A DNA stretch of 60,000 nucleotides. Source: Antedon mediterranea. Lineage: Eukaryota; Echinodermata; Crinoidea; Comatulida; Antedonidae. The notes beneath the pieces were generated by a model. The model was not told the DNA's origin. It saw only the letters and a program-made list of their open reading frames with translations, and ran no database searches. Both the position numbers and the translations under genes were made by a program. The stretch is taken from NCBI RefSeq assembly GCF_964355755.1, contig NC_092671.1:17643501-17703500 (forward strand), in the 5' to 3' direction. Below, one piece after another: positions 10,021 to 21,500 of the stretch; within the stretch, counting starts at the first letter, position 1; each line of letters opens with the position of its first letter.

Positions 10021-10935
10021 AATCGTTTAGGTCTGATCATGATTACGGTATTCAATTTAAAAAAGAAAAATTATATACTGTACATATGTAAATTAGTATC
10101 AAATTCACAACGAAACATAAAACTAACATGGGGTAATGAGGTTCAATAAAAAGCACCTGGATTAAGGAACCATTATGATATACGATTCAGGAAATGTACA
10201 CTGTATTTTACTTTCTTTTAATGTAAGACTAGTATTACTTACATTGTACACTAATATATTATTTCCCCTATCTCTTATATACCGGATGTTTACTGTTTGT
10301 AACTCTGTAAACATAGGACTTTTGGAACTGAATTTCACAATAATAATATAGAGTTAGTCAGTCAGCCTTAATATGACGTAGGTAAACTCTTATGTGGCTG
10401 TAGTGACATTGATTTTGTTTCATTCAAATACGCACCCTTTTAACAATTGTATATTAAACAGCCCATCCATGACACGTTTTAGTAGGCAAATGGGTTTTTA
10501 AGTGCCTTAAGTACATAGTAATCGCTCATATGAATTACTATTATAATATTCCTAGACTGTAAAATTTAAGATTTTAGAATATTCATGATATTTCTTTGAA
10601 AAAAGATTGGTTGTGATTATGTAGGGTTTTTGTAGGCTACGTATGTACGAATAATTATGGTTAATTAATGAATGAATTGCATTGATATTTTCAGGAGAGT
10701 TCCGCTTCTATTTCAATGCATATTTAAATGGATCAAATGGGGTCCCGGCTAAAATCAACATAGAATTCTTTTGAATATATATTATAGCACATTTAAAAAT
10801 GTAACGATTACCTAAACATTCAAGATCAAATTTTAAAATACATGCAACATTGCTGATTTTGAAATAAGTATGTATTGAACTTCATGAGATGTTGGATATG
10901 CAAATGCTTGGCTATGGGTAGATAAGAGAAGTATC
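10021..10935. other. AT-rich intergenic DNA
   Basis: No feature supported. The 71-codon frame starting at 9934 runs through the transposon fragment and is not a gene. Confidence 0.5.
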
Positions 10936-11215
10936 ATTACATCCCACCATACCCAGGATGGAACTTACTAAAGATGGTTTCAACATTTTAAAGGCAAAAG
11001 TAGGATATTAGAAGAACTATTATTACATCCGGCCATGCCCAGAATGAATTTAAACTGGTCTTGAAATTGTAAAGGTGAAAGGGGTGAGAACAAAACCATT
11101 ACATCCCACTGTGCCCAGAACGAACTTGAATGAAGATGATCTTGTAAAAGAGAACTGGATTACATCTTACCATGCCTAGAACAAACTTGGGGAAGAATAG
11201 ACATTGCACAAGAAA
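10936..11215 (+). repeat. diverged tandem repeat (minisatellite), about 4 units
   Basis: The phrase ATTACATCCCACCATGCCCA, followed by GAA and AACTT with variations, recurs at 10936, 11022, 11098 and 11159. Spacing shrinks (86, 76, 61 bases) because of internal deletions. Each unit continues with GATGGTCTTGAAATTGTAAA-like sequence. Units are too diverged for a recent expansion. Confidence 0.65.
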
Positions 11216-11639
11216 CATAACAAATGATTGGTGTCAAACTATATGTCCTTGGAGATTTAAATATTGTATTTTACCCAATGAAAAAGCATATTAGGCACTG
11301 TCAACATATACACAATACTATTGATGCCTTAAATAATGGAACATAAACAAACTCTAAGATCAAAGGGGAACTTCTTTCCTGTGTTTAAATTTTAACGCTA
11401 TATATTACAGGATCTTATATTATATGGCGATGTTGATAATACCAGGATGTGGACCTGTGAACAAAATGACCATTTATTTAAAGTACCTACAGTGACCTGG
11501 CATGGATTGGAGTTCAAGTTTTTATCCTTTTTCCCCCTTTCTTTTTCTCTCTGCATTTTAAGTTACACTCTACGTCCAAACATTGCAGGCAATTAAAATA
11601 TACTATACTTTGGAAAATGTTTGATTGTAAAACCTACTA
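11216..11639. other. AT-rich intergenic DNA
   Basis: Nothing supported. A pyrimidine tract lies near 11525-11555. Confidence 0.5.
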
Positions 11640-11760
11640 AATATCTGTCTACACTATCAAACTAGTTCGACAAAAAGTGTGATGTTCCCAAATATGGTAG
11701 TGATATGACATCATCATGTCCATAAATGGGCATATCACTTTGATAGTGTAGACAGAGCTT
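11640..11760. mobile_element. small palindromic TA-flanked MITE, copy 2
   Basis: A 121-bp foldback with arms CTGTCTACACTATCAAACTA and the complement of CTCTGTCTACACTATCAAAG, flanked by TA (11638-11639, 11761-11762). The centre carries ATATGGTAGTGATATGACAT next to CATCATGTCCATAAATGGGC, which is itself partly self-complementary. Confidence 0.75.
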
Positions 11761-12002
11761 TATAAATAATTTCACTTTGAGTAGGCCAATACCTGCATGG
11801 TAAATGTTTTGATTTTTAAAATATACATTTAGAAAGAAAATTCAGTTATGTATATCTTTAAATATTTTAAGTAGAACAATAAAATCCAGTTTGAATTCAT
11901 TTGGATTAAAATTCACAGCATAACATGCTAATTTACTGAGATTGAACAACTGTGATAGTTTCAGTCAAATAAAACAAAATTGTACACAATATTTATTATT
12001 TA

Positions 12003-12585
12003 AAGTTTGTTTTTTATTATGTGTAATTTTTTTTAACACTAGGATGGTGTACGATGTATCAGTTAATCCCAGTTAGACTAAAGTATTTAAAAAGACGTTT
12101 GTTTTTCTGGGTACTAGAAAAATATCTATTGGTTTCCTAAAGTACTCAAGCTCTTTTATACATTTTAGTGCACAATATTTTTTTTTTGGTTATGAGTAAT
12201 TTTATTTAACATTTTCTGAATAACACTAGGGTAGTGCATGCATCATTTAGTCCTAATTTTTTTTCATTTCATTTCATTTCATTTCATTTATTTCAATATC
12301 ATTATCGCAGCCTTAGCTGAATTACAAAGATATTTACATTTGTTCAATATTAAAATTTGTATAAAAGTATAAAACCAATGATAATTATATACTGTATAAA
12401 AAAGGAGGCAATTTACACAAGAAATACAATACAGGAACATTCAAAAAGTTTAGCTTAAAATATTAAAATAGAAAAAAAAACACCTAAATTAAACTAAAGT
12501 ATTTAAAAAAGAGCTTGCTTTTCTGGGTACTAGGGAAATATCTATTGGAATACCTAAAGTACTCAAGCTCTTTTCTATACATTAA
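12003..12585 (+). repeat. local tandem duplication interrupted by an insertion
   Basis: Unit 1 (about 12003-12170) and unit 2 (about 12173-12585) share a TAATTTT-TTTAACA block, ACACTAGG-TGGTG, ACTAAAGTATTTAAAAA, TTTCTGGGTACTAG and TAAAGTACTCAAGCTCTTTT in the same order. Unit 2 is longer because a retroposon-like piece has inserted between its halves at about 12258-12485. The duplication therefore came first. Confidence 0.7.
12258..12485 (-). mobile_element. retroposon 3' end with GAAAT tail, minus strand
   Basis: On the minus strand this piece ends in a five-base tail repeat (GAAAT, about five units) plus a short poly-A, and it interrupts the duplicated unit with CCTAA-like sequence on each side (12252 and 12483), consistent with a target duplication. 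A + strand GAAAT-type tail closes another piece at about 23590-23622. No reverse transcriptase is encoded, so this is a SINE or a 5'-truncated LINE. Confidence 0.5.
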
Positions 12586-13557
12586 ATTATAAAAAATGCT
12601 ATTAATTTATATTAAGTTAGCGTCCGTTACTTGATTGCTTCAATCAATATGAAGATCAGAGTTTATTAATGTCAATTGATTAATGGTGAGAAATTGAATG
12701 ACGTCATCATATACTTGAATCTGTATTCTAGAATGGAGTATCAGACAGCATACTTGGAAAAGCGTCCAATATTCCATCACACTGAATACTTAAATTCGTT
12801 TACGGTGAAAATACACTATAATTTATTCAGTTTAATTTAGAAATATTTCATGTAGATTAAAGTATAATAGTAAAGCTATCTGAAATCTGAATTTCAAAAC
12901 ATATTTTACCAAAAAAAAGTATTTATAATATTTAAACCAACCATATGTAACTCATGATAGATATAATTTGCTTGAAAAATAGTTTCACAACCTTTTCATA
13001 GTGAACACTATAAATCACACTTTTTAGCAGTTAATCTAATAATCTGATAACATATTGGTACAGAACTGTTGACTTATGATTTATAAATATGTGGCAAAGC
13101 TAATGTTAATCAAACAGTGGTTTACCAACTTTTAAAGCCAAACTAATGTATATGAACTGTAATTTATTATGTAATGTTTATTATGGATTAAAACAAATAA
13201 AGAAATAAAATAAATGAAATAATATCAGTCTATTATAACAATTCATTCTCATAATTAAAGTAGTTTTATAAAAAAAATTCATAAAGTTTGTAGTTATATC
13301 AGCATTTTATTCATAAATCTGAATTATATTAACATTTCAAAGTTATAATTGATATACTGTAGGTACTATAGATATTTTATATCCAAATCCTTATATTTGC
13401 AGACAATCAGATTAATTCGTAATAATAAATTCATACCTACCTATAATTACATCATGAATTCAAATTTTATTTTTATTATTTCTTTGTTTTCATACTTTGT
13501 TATGTATTGAAAATCCCTGCAATGCTTTTACCAATGTCAATATCTTTAATTCAGTAA
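12586..13557. other. AT-rich intergenic DNA
   Basis: No gene or RNA visible. An AAATAAAGAAATAAAATAAA low-complexity tract lies near 13195. Confidence 0.5.
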
Positions 13558-13803
13558 TGGCCCTGTCACACCTTATTTAGCTAGCATAAGTTCAGGTGTT
13601 TTTAAACGTATTAGAGTTATACATGGTGAATTGTGTGCATGCAGATACTTATTCTATAACGTACTTGACGTATCAGATATACTCAAACGTGCACTTAACT
13701 CCTACCAAACTTATGTTTAGCGTACTTCATACATCAGCATATTCCTGAAATTTGTCTTACATTGAGAATACGCTAGCTAAATCGGCAAGGTGTAGCAGGG
13801 CCA
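13558..13803. mobile_element. MITE with TGGCCCTG ends and TAA target duplication
   Basis: A 246-bp element whose left end TGGCCCTGTCACACCTTATT and following TTTAGCTAGC are mirrored on the right by the complement of TGGCCCTGCTACACCTTG and TTTAGCTAGC. TAA flanks both sides (13555-13557 and 13804-13806). A 3-bp TAA duplication with GGCCC ends fits PIF/Harbinger MITEs. The interior holds imperfect copies of a TACTT/ACGTA-rich phrase but no open frame. Confidence 0.7.
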
Positions 13804-13806
13804 TAA

Positions 13807-14730
13807 ATGCTTTGGGTGTGATTATTATAGATATAAATTTTACCATGACTGTTTCTAGTATAATAGATGAAGTTGAACATTGACGTACAGTGGTTATAGA
13901 ATGATGAATTAGTATCCTCCTCAGTCAAACGTAAACAATGTCCGTCCGTACAAGACGGCAAAGTAACGAGAACTTAAAAGCGTTCTTACGAAGATCAATT
14001 TCCGCTAATAAAAATTTACTTCCACTTGCATCAATTAGCCTAATAGTGGACTAATTAGAGGGAACCTAAAGATCCTTTAAAATGCAGACATTAATTTTGA
14101 GATGTCAATTACCGGTTCATAAATTTATTTCAAGTTTGCTCTTGTAAGAGCAACTAATGTCATATATATTGCAGCAAAAAATAGTACAGTAAAGAAATAA
14201 TGATAGAAATTTGTTGAAATGGTCCTACTTGAGTTTGACCGGACTTTCATTAAGGGAAAAAAATGTACTTGTTGCCTTGCGTGAAGCAACTTCTTTTTTT
14301 TTTTTTTTTAAACTAAAAATTTACCAAAAAATCTGGTAAAATCAGAACAGTGTACAGGAACAATTGTATTGTATTGTTTTGTTGAAGTTGAAAATATATG
14401 CAGTGATACATTTTTTCATGTTTTAAAGGGTCTATGTCAGTTTATCCCGAAATGGTAGCATAACTCAATGTTATGACCATGAAAACGCCCTCCCGCAGAG
14501 GTTGAATATTTATAAGTACATATTTTAACAATAATAATTTTCTTCCCATTTTTTATGGATGTCCTTTAAACTGTATATAATAATGTACGCTTTTCACATA
14601 ACTACAGAACGAAAACATTGCATTTGCATTACTTGCATTTATAGCATCACCTAGCCGTTAAATATTATCATTTCACAACAAAATGTGAAAAACAGATGTT
14701 CAAACCGATCTAATCTCAACTAGACATGTA
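13807..14730. other. AT-rich intergenic DNA
   Basis: No supported gene. A long poly-T run lies at about 14293-14310. Confidence 0.5.
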
Positions 14731-14749
14731 ACTCGTCACTTTGACGAGT
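14731..14749. other. perfect 8-bp stem hairpin
   Basis: ACTCGTCA, loop CTT, TGACGAGT. It abuts the left end of the CpG-rich element at 14750-16315 and may belong to it or to its insertion site. Confidence 0.6.
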
Positions 14750-16315
14750 TTGGTTATCCGCCGCGCAAGTGGTGCAACATTAACATTAAGGGGATAGGTT
14801 GAGGACAAAAGAAAGTGTTCACGTTGGCATTAGGACCTGAACTGAAGAATATGATATGTTGTTATTGCTGAATTTTATTATTTAAATTCATATATAGTAT
14901 ACACAGTATAATCTGTATCCATATCACATACAGTGACATACATAGAATAGGTGAAATTACGGGACCCGCTATTTATTGCAATTTTTAACATGTTGACGGT
15001 TTTAAAATGAAACGCGAAGGTAGCAATTCCGAAAGGAAATTATCTCAGCAACAACGTATTAGCGTGTAGAAGAAATTTGAATACGTGAAATATTGATGCG
15101 CGCTCTTTTAAATGTAATGAATTATGACGCAAAAGATGAAAATACGACCTTTTTTATTTAACTGGCCATATGATGACGTCACAACATCCGATTGGCAACA
15201 TTTTTACATAATTTCGTATCTACAATCCAATAGCTTCCAGAAAAAGTTTTAATCGTGATTATCAAATTTTATTCTTACGAGCTATAACAGATTAAAATTT
15301 ACTGTAAAGATGAAATTAATGCCACACGTGATTTAAATTTTTAGGCATGATGACGTCAAAAAAATTAAAATATTTTTAACTCATGCGAAAGACACTTGAT
15401 TGACCTAGACAATATCAAAATCGGGGTTAAAATGGAAAACGGATAAGTGGAGATGCGCTCTATTCAATGTGATGAGCTATGACAAAAGATACAAAAATCC
15501 TAAATTTTATGTTCGCGTGGCCATACGATGACGTCACAATGTCCGGTTAGCCATATTAATATCTGATTCGATATCTAAAACTCATCTACTTCCAGAATAT
15601 GTCATCCACAAAAATTTGACCGTCTAGTTTAGAAATTACGACTGTTTAAAAAAAGGCATATTTTAAACGAATTTTTTAACCTTTTCATAAAAAACGCGCG
15701 CAAATTGTCCAATTGGACGTGCTCGTATGACGTATCTTTAAGTCGAAATTGTTTAAAATTTGGTAAAATTACTAGAAAAAGCTGGAAAAACATAAATCAC
15801 GCGAAAAAAATACGTTTTCAATGCTACGTGCGCACCGCACACGTAAAAATGTGCGCACGCGTGGGAATTTTTTACATGCTTAAAACGACATGAAACGCGT
15901 AGAAAGTTGATTAGAAAATAATTTTGCGCATTTTGAAATTTTAAATGCGCGTGCGCGCGTAACTTTGTGTAAAACACGCAATTTTTTTTCAACAGACAGT
16001 TAGCGCATGATATAAATTAAACTTTTGCAAAGTTTCACTTAAAAATGTTATTTGGTTTTCGACATATGTTAAATACGAGAAAATCGTTAAATCGCGCGTA
16101 CGTCGCGTTGCGCAATTGTAAACATCATAAAAAGCTTCGCTTGACGACGTTACGTGAATGTCAAAATGTTAACATAGTTAACAAAATGTTATGTTTGCAA
16201 GTTTTAGAGAAAAGCGTTACACAAAAATCATACAGAAAGAAAGAAGATGACAAAAAAGATGATGATTTCGTACAATCACAAGAGGTTATCCTGCAACTTC
16301 GTTGCGGATAACCAA
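14750..16315. mobile_element. CpG-rich element with TTGGTTATCCGC inverted ends and internal repeats
   Basis: The segment begins TTGGTTATCCGC and ends with its exact complement at 16304-16315; similarity extends beyond 12 bases with mismatches. CpG dinucleotides and words such as GCGCGC and TGACGTCA are far commoner here than around it. Two internal units of roughly 350 bp repeat the order: a TATTTAAA- or CATTCAATGT-type start, GGCCATA(T/C)GATGACGTCACAA, ATCTACAATCCAATAGCTTC or its variant, TTCCAGAA. A third TGACGTCA lies at 15353. The right end is also a hairpin (16284-16313: GGTTATCC, GCAAC, loop TTC, complement). No clear target duplication is seen. The frames at 15705, 15753 and 16045 have no domain likeness and are taken as chance. 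Superfamily unknown. Confidence 0.55.
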
Positions 16316-17002
16316 TTACTGAAATAAGCATTCAGACAAATAAATTGTACTTGCTGTTACCTGTCCTTTGGACTGGTATCTTTGACCTGTAAATGTGTGA
16401 CAAAAATATTGCTAAGCAACATCCGGCCGTTTAAAAGAGATTGGTCTAAAAAACAAATGTGTCATGGCTTTATGGTGTCGCATTCAAAACCCCAGAACAT
16501 AGGGAGTATTTGCCCCATGCTTTAGGAGGAGATAGAGAAGAATTATTATAATTTATGATCAACAGCATTTAACTATTTATAGAGTCTAATCGAGAAATTT
16601 GAGAAACGTGATGATAAAATGTTATTGATATTCATAACAATGGCCATTATATATATTAATTTTATTATGTATCCTGTAAATTATTCAGAGAAATGTGTTT
16701 CTTGAAGGATGTTTTTTGTCTGGTATTCTAAATGTATTATTCATGTGCTAGCTTCATTTTAATATATGTTAATGTCAGAAGTTATAAATAGATACCATCA
16801 CTTCAAGCTTTGTTGTTTGTTGCAATTGGTTCTTAACGATTTTATTTCATACTCATCCAACAGCGAGTAACCCGCCAATTACAGGATGGATAAACTATTT
16901 AAAATTTCACAAGACAAACATATACACAAGATGCTCTACATAAACAAACACTTATTATTAAGTCTTTGGGAGTGGAGTCATGAGAAAAAAACCCTGACAT
17001 AT
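16316..17002. other. AT-rich intergenic DNA
   Basis: Nothing supported. Confidence 0.5.
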
Positions 17003-17071
17003 GACAGGACTTGAACCCAGGACCCTTAGATTGGTAGCCAAGCATCATAACCACCAAGCCACAGCTCCACT
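17003..17071 (-). repeat. tRNA-derived SINE head, minus strand
   Basis: Read on the minus strand: AGTGGAGCTGTGGCTTGGTG, then TTATGATGCTTGG, and B-box-like CTGGGTTCAAGTCC. It shares most of its length with the head at 88-158. The A- and B-box are close to the RNA polymerase III consensus, but the 3' side does not close a tRNA acceptor stem. Confidence 0.6.
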
Positions 17072-17138
17072 TTTGATGAAGCTGGAATAATACAGAGTAT
17101 TAGACATCCAATGCTGTTGATAAAACAAAAAAATGAGT

Positions 17139-17430
17139 TAGGAGGAGGACATTGGGAAGAGGGAGTTGGGAGAAGGAAGTTGTGAAGAGGGAGTTGGGAG
17201 AAGGAAGTTGTGAAGAGGGAGTTGGGAGAAGGAAGTTGTGAAGAGGGAGTGGGGAGGAGAAAGGAGGCTGTTGTGAGGAGAAAATTGGGGGAGGAGGGAG
17301 GACGAAGTTGTGAGGATAAAGTTTGGTAGAGGAAGTTGGGAGGAGGAAGTTAGGAAGAGGGAAGTTGTGAAGAGGGAGGAAGAAATTGTAAGGAGGAAGC
17401 TGTAAGGAAAAATTTGGGAGGAAAAATTGA
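17139..17430 (+). repeat. purine-rich satellite tract with 28-bp units
   Basis: About 290 bases of almost pure A and G plus T in GTTG words. Three exact 28-base units (GAGGGAGTTGGGAGAAGGAA plus GTTGTGAA) start at 17159, followed by diverged units. The minus-strand 117-codon frame across it (P, L, F, S rich) is a by-product of the repeat and is not a gene. Polypurine tracts of this kind can form triplex DNA. Confidence 0.85.
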
Positions 17431-20400
17431 ATACATACCTGGTAGTTCAACATTTGAATAGCAACGGTACCTAATTATTCTAAATAAATAATATTTGTAT
17501 GGTATTGCATATCCATGTATTTGTATAACTCTAGCTTACTGTGACATACTTTAATTTACAAAATTTAAATTGTCATAAAAGAAATGATGGCTTTACATAC
17601 AGTACATGGTTAGATGTGATACAATTGAAAGTAGAGCAACTGAAATAACTATACATTCAATGTACTTTTGAAATTCCAGTCAACCTGCTTATTTGATTTG
17701 GTTCAATAAGAATTAGAAGACAGATATCTAACACACAGTGTTTGATGACGGCTAGATTGCACAGAATGACAAGTTATATCTCAAAAGTAGATTGAAAGTT
17801 GTTTTATTATGTTCTAATTACGCTTTGATTATTTTTAAATTTAAAAAAAAAGATTGACATTTAAAAGCTGAATTAAAAATAAAACTTAAATATAATTACA
17901 TATTCATATTTTTTTAAATATAAAAAAAAAAATACTAGAACAAATTGTTACCTTGGTATGCAAATGTGAAAGTGATTTCATGTTACATTGATGTAACACA
18001 GCGGTAACTATGCAGCATACAGACTTTCTACTGATTCCTTTATACTGATTCCTTTATACAGCGATTACATTTTCATTAACGTGTGAAAGCGTTGTAACTC
18101 TGTAAGATTATCCCGGGAGATATCCATGCAACAATTATACATTGTGCAAGCTATGCTGTATGTTTGAATCAGTTATTAGTGCATTGAGCATTTCTTGTAA
18201 GATTTTATGTTATATTTAGTAAATTGAGCGCTAGATTATTATTGACATTTTATGATATCGAAGACATCCATCCCTTCTGTCATTAGAGCCACCTCCTATA
18301 ATTTTTTCATATCTTTTCTTTGAGAATGTCTGTACCGACAGTCGCTTGTAATTGCATTAAACTACCGTCACACTATATTCCCAACATGATTGATAGGACA
18401 ACGATTAATCTATTTTACTTAATTGTATGATTATTTATATAGTTTTAATGGAAAATCTCATTAGAGACTGAGAGATCCGTGGAGTTGAGTGACGTATATA
18501 CGAGGATAGTAATCTTTTTAATGGAGATGCATCTTGGATATTACAAAAACATTTTTTAATATCCATAAAAAGAAACAGGTATCCCATAACTCATGATAAT
18601 ATTCTTTCCTGTCTGACGTGTTGAAATAAATCAAATAAAATGAAATCACTGATTGTAATGTAAATCGTAATAAATATTCATTAAAATATAATTAGTTTTT
18701 TTCATTGGAATTGCGAAATATATGGAAGAATACATCTTGTACTTCAAAATATTACATTGTATTTTTTGTGTTAAAAGATATTACAGATTTAAGAAGTAAT
18801 TTACATGAACATGCATTGAAGAGGTTAAATTTGGCACCTAAAATTTGCCATTTTTAGGTCATAGGCCCCCCTTATTTCAAAATCCTTGATCCACAACTGC
18901 CTCCAAGACCACTTAATAAATCAATTTATAACAACAACCATATAGAAAAAAAAAATCATATTTTGTTGGTTCACAGTCATTTTACTATATACATACATCT
19001 TCTGTCAGTTATTATTAAAGTAATCATCAATATTAATTTCTTCATTTGACATATTGTAATTAAAACTAGTGTATTACAAGATGATTGATAAAAATGTTCA
19101 TTTTATGGAGTCGGTTTCACAGCTTGAGTTACAGTACATCTTGTAAATGGGTGTACATAATTTTAGTTGCACCTGCGATATATTAAAAAGTCAAAATAAA
19201 TTCCTAATTAATGACATTAATCCATGCAATTAATTGTATAAAAATCAATTTTTATCTAGATATTGCTTTTATGTTTCACTGTTTTAAAGGTTAGCTGTCT
19301 TTAACCACTATAGACATGTCAATAAAGGTACTCTTCACATCATGCAGACATGGACTGAATATGTTTCACTCTTTTGTCTGTATGATATAAAAAGCATATT
19401 TCAACGCAAACAGAAAAGTGATATTTATTAGGCTGTAGAGTATTATGGAATAAAAAGTATAAAATAAATGTAATTATAATGTATTGTAATTGCAACACAG
19501 GTAGGGTATATTAATATGAGTTGAAAAGTGAGATATTTCCCATAATTTGTTCCAGTTTTTGTTAATAATTTCCATTGATACAAATTTTTTTTTCTGTGTA
19601 ATTAAGGAATTGACCAAAGACTTCTATTTAAAATAGTTTCCAATGATGTATAACTTAGTAGACACCTTAATATTTAAAACTATCAATCTGTCCAATGTGG
19701 CTTTAATTAATAGAGCATGTTTAATTAACCAGATCAAATAGTACATCTCAGTATACAAACTACATTCTTGGTGTTCACTGAAACTAAATTTGGCATGCAA
19801 TCCATATGTTTTGTCGGTTTGTTATTGAAACTAATAGTTGCTTGTTATAATTCATCTTCCAGACTTTTCGAACTGTGAAATGTCTATTATCATTGATTGT
19901 TGGAGAACATTATTAAGTCATGCTGCTTTATGTATATTAATGTATTATTGATTTTTAACTATGATTGAACATAATTGCTGCACAGCTAATGTGGAGCCTT
20001 AGTCATTTAAGATATATCCAGCGTAACTCTTTAAAATAGTACTTTGTTATAAATAGACAAATGGAAAATCTGTACCAACATTATCTGCTTTTATTTCAAA
20101 GACCAGCAGAAGTGTTTTTCTTGATTGCTGATTAATTGGATATCTGTCTAATGTTTTCTCTTTAATTTATATATCATTAATTATATTGATTTTCAGCATG
20201 AAAACCTTAAAGCAATAATAATAAATACATATTCATATTTGTAGCACCTTATCTAGTACTGTAGATTCATTTAGTACTATGCCAATCTACCACAACAGGT
20301 GAATCTAAGAGGGAAGTCCACCACCCTATATTTTTTATAGAACATTAAGTTCAAGTCAGCATTTTTACATTTTAGGTCCTATTTTAGGCCCTTGAAAAGA

Positions 20401-21346
20401 ACCTCCCTCAGTCCATGTCCTTTTCTTTCAAAATCCTGTATTCACAGTCTTATTGTGTGTAAAAGTATTGTGGAAATATTTTCATTTCATTATATATTTC
20501 AAGGTTTTTTCCAGTCTTATTTTATGATGTTGTATTAATAACAAAAATTTGAAAAAAAAACCAGTAATTAAATTTGTCAATGTGTTTGCTAGCATTCAGG
20601 ATATTACAGACAAGTATCTATATATTATTTGAAGACGTCAAATCTCATTATGTTGTTTATTGGTATTAGACGTTGCTGAGAGCGTTGTCAAGGTCAAAAT
20701 TTACGTGACTATCAATTTATAATAAAATGTGTCAGGAGAACCGAATCAAAATGTTTGATATACCTTTTCACTGTTAAATTTAGTGTCGTTTACTTAGTAA
20801 TTTATTACTAAGAACATACTCGGTTTAAACTTATAATCTTGAGTATTAATATAGATATGGGAATTACGACACCTTTACTTTATTATTTATCGTTATCTTA
20901 TCTTTTGCATGCTAACTGAAATTTATATTGAAGAATATAAATAAGAAGATTACATTGAATGAATTTAATTTAATACTTTTTGTAGCCCACAACTAATTGT
21001 ACTATTGGCTTGAAATGTACTATTTTCATTTTTTTTGGTCATTTCTTAAACATTTAATTTGATGATATGACAACAACATATATCATTTCGTGGACAGCTT
21101 TAAAAAAAATGAATTGTAGGCCAGAATATAGCATGATAGGAACAGGAATAGGACAATTTGTGCATAAAAATGAATGTTTTGTATTAATTAAAGGAGGATA
21201 ATATTTTATATGTTTAAAGCCTTCTATTCAACGTTTTTCGTCTTTTAACTCATAAATATATATTATATAGTTTTAAAAATATAGTAATGGCTGAGTAATT
21301 GTGAGGGAAAAAGAGGCAAGAATGAAACTAGGTACAGTACTTCAAT
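17431..21346. other. AT-rich intergenic DNA with faint repeat traces
   Basis: No gene supported. Two loosely similar patches, about 18834-18900 and 20372-20450, share TTTTAGGTC, AGGCCC and TTTCAAAATCCT phrases in the same order and may be ends of one degraded transposon family. The rest is low-complexity AT-rich sequence. Confidence 0.45.
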
Positions 21347-21500
21347 ATGCTATTTAACCGGTGGAGTAACGGCTATACGCGCCCACTAGCAAAACCTAGG
21401 CACCTCAGACATTACAGGGCCCCAAACATAAAGGAAACAGCCTCCAGCATTGGAGGGTCCTTAAAACCAGGGGCCTCAGACATCTACGTTGTGCCATTGT
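21347..21500. repeat. CpG- and GC-richer repeat fragment
   Basis: A compositional island containing AACCGGTGGAGTAACGGC and two related phrases CCTCAGACATTACAGGGCCC and GGGGCCTCAGACATCTACG. The repeated phrases and GGCCC words suggest a transposon fragment. The 62-codon frame across it is not called as a gene. Confidence 0.35.

Noticed and set aside
10936-11215. CRISPR-like array
   Set aside because: Units are diverged, spacing is irregular and the DNA is eukaryotic.
15705-16311. Frames of 62-88 codons in the CpG-rich element
   Set aside because: They overlap on both strands, show no domain and lie in internal repeats of a transposon-like element.
14750-16315. Helitron interpretation of the CpG-rich element
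   Set aside because: There is a 3' hairpin followed by ATTACTGA, but Helitrons lack terminal inverted repeats and the following base is A, not T.
17003-17071. Functional tRNA gene
   Set aside because: Boxes A and B are present but acceptor and anticodon stems do not pair, and related heads are dispersed; a SINE fits better.
17100-17453. 117-codon minus-strand frame rich in P, L, F and S
   Set aside because: It is the translation of the 28-bp purine-rich tandem repeat; no start or splice context.
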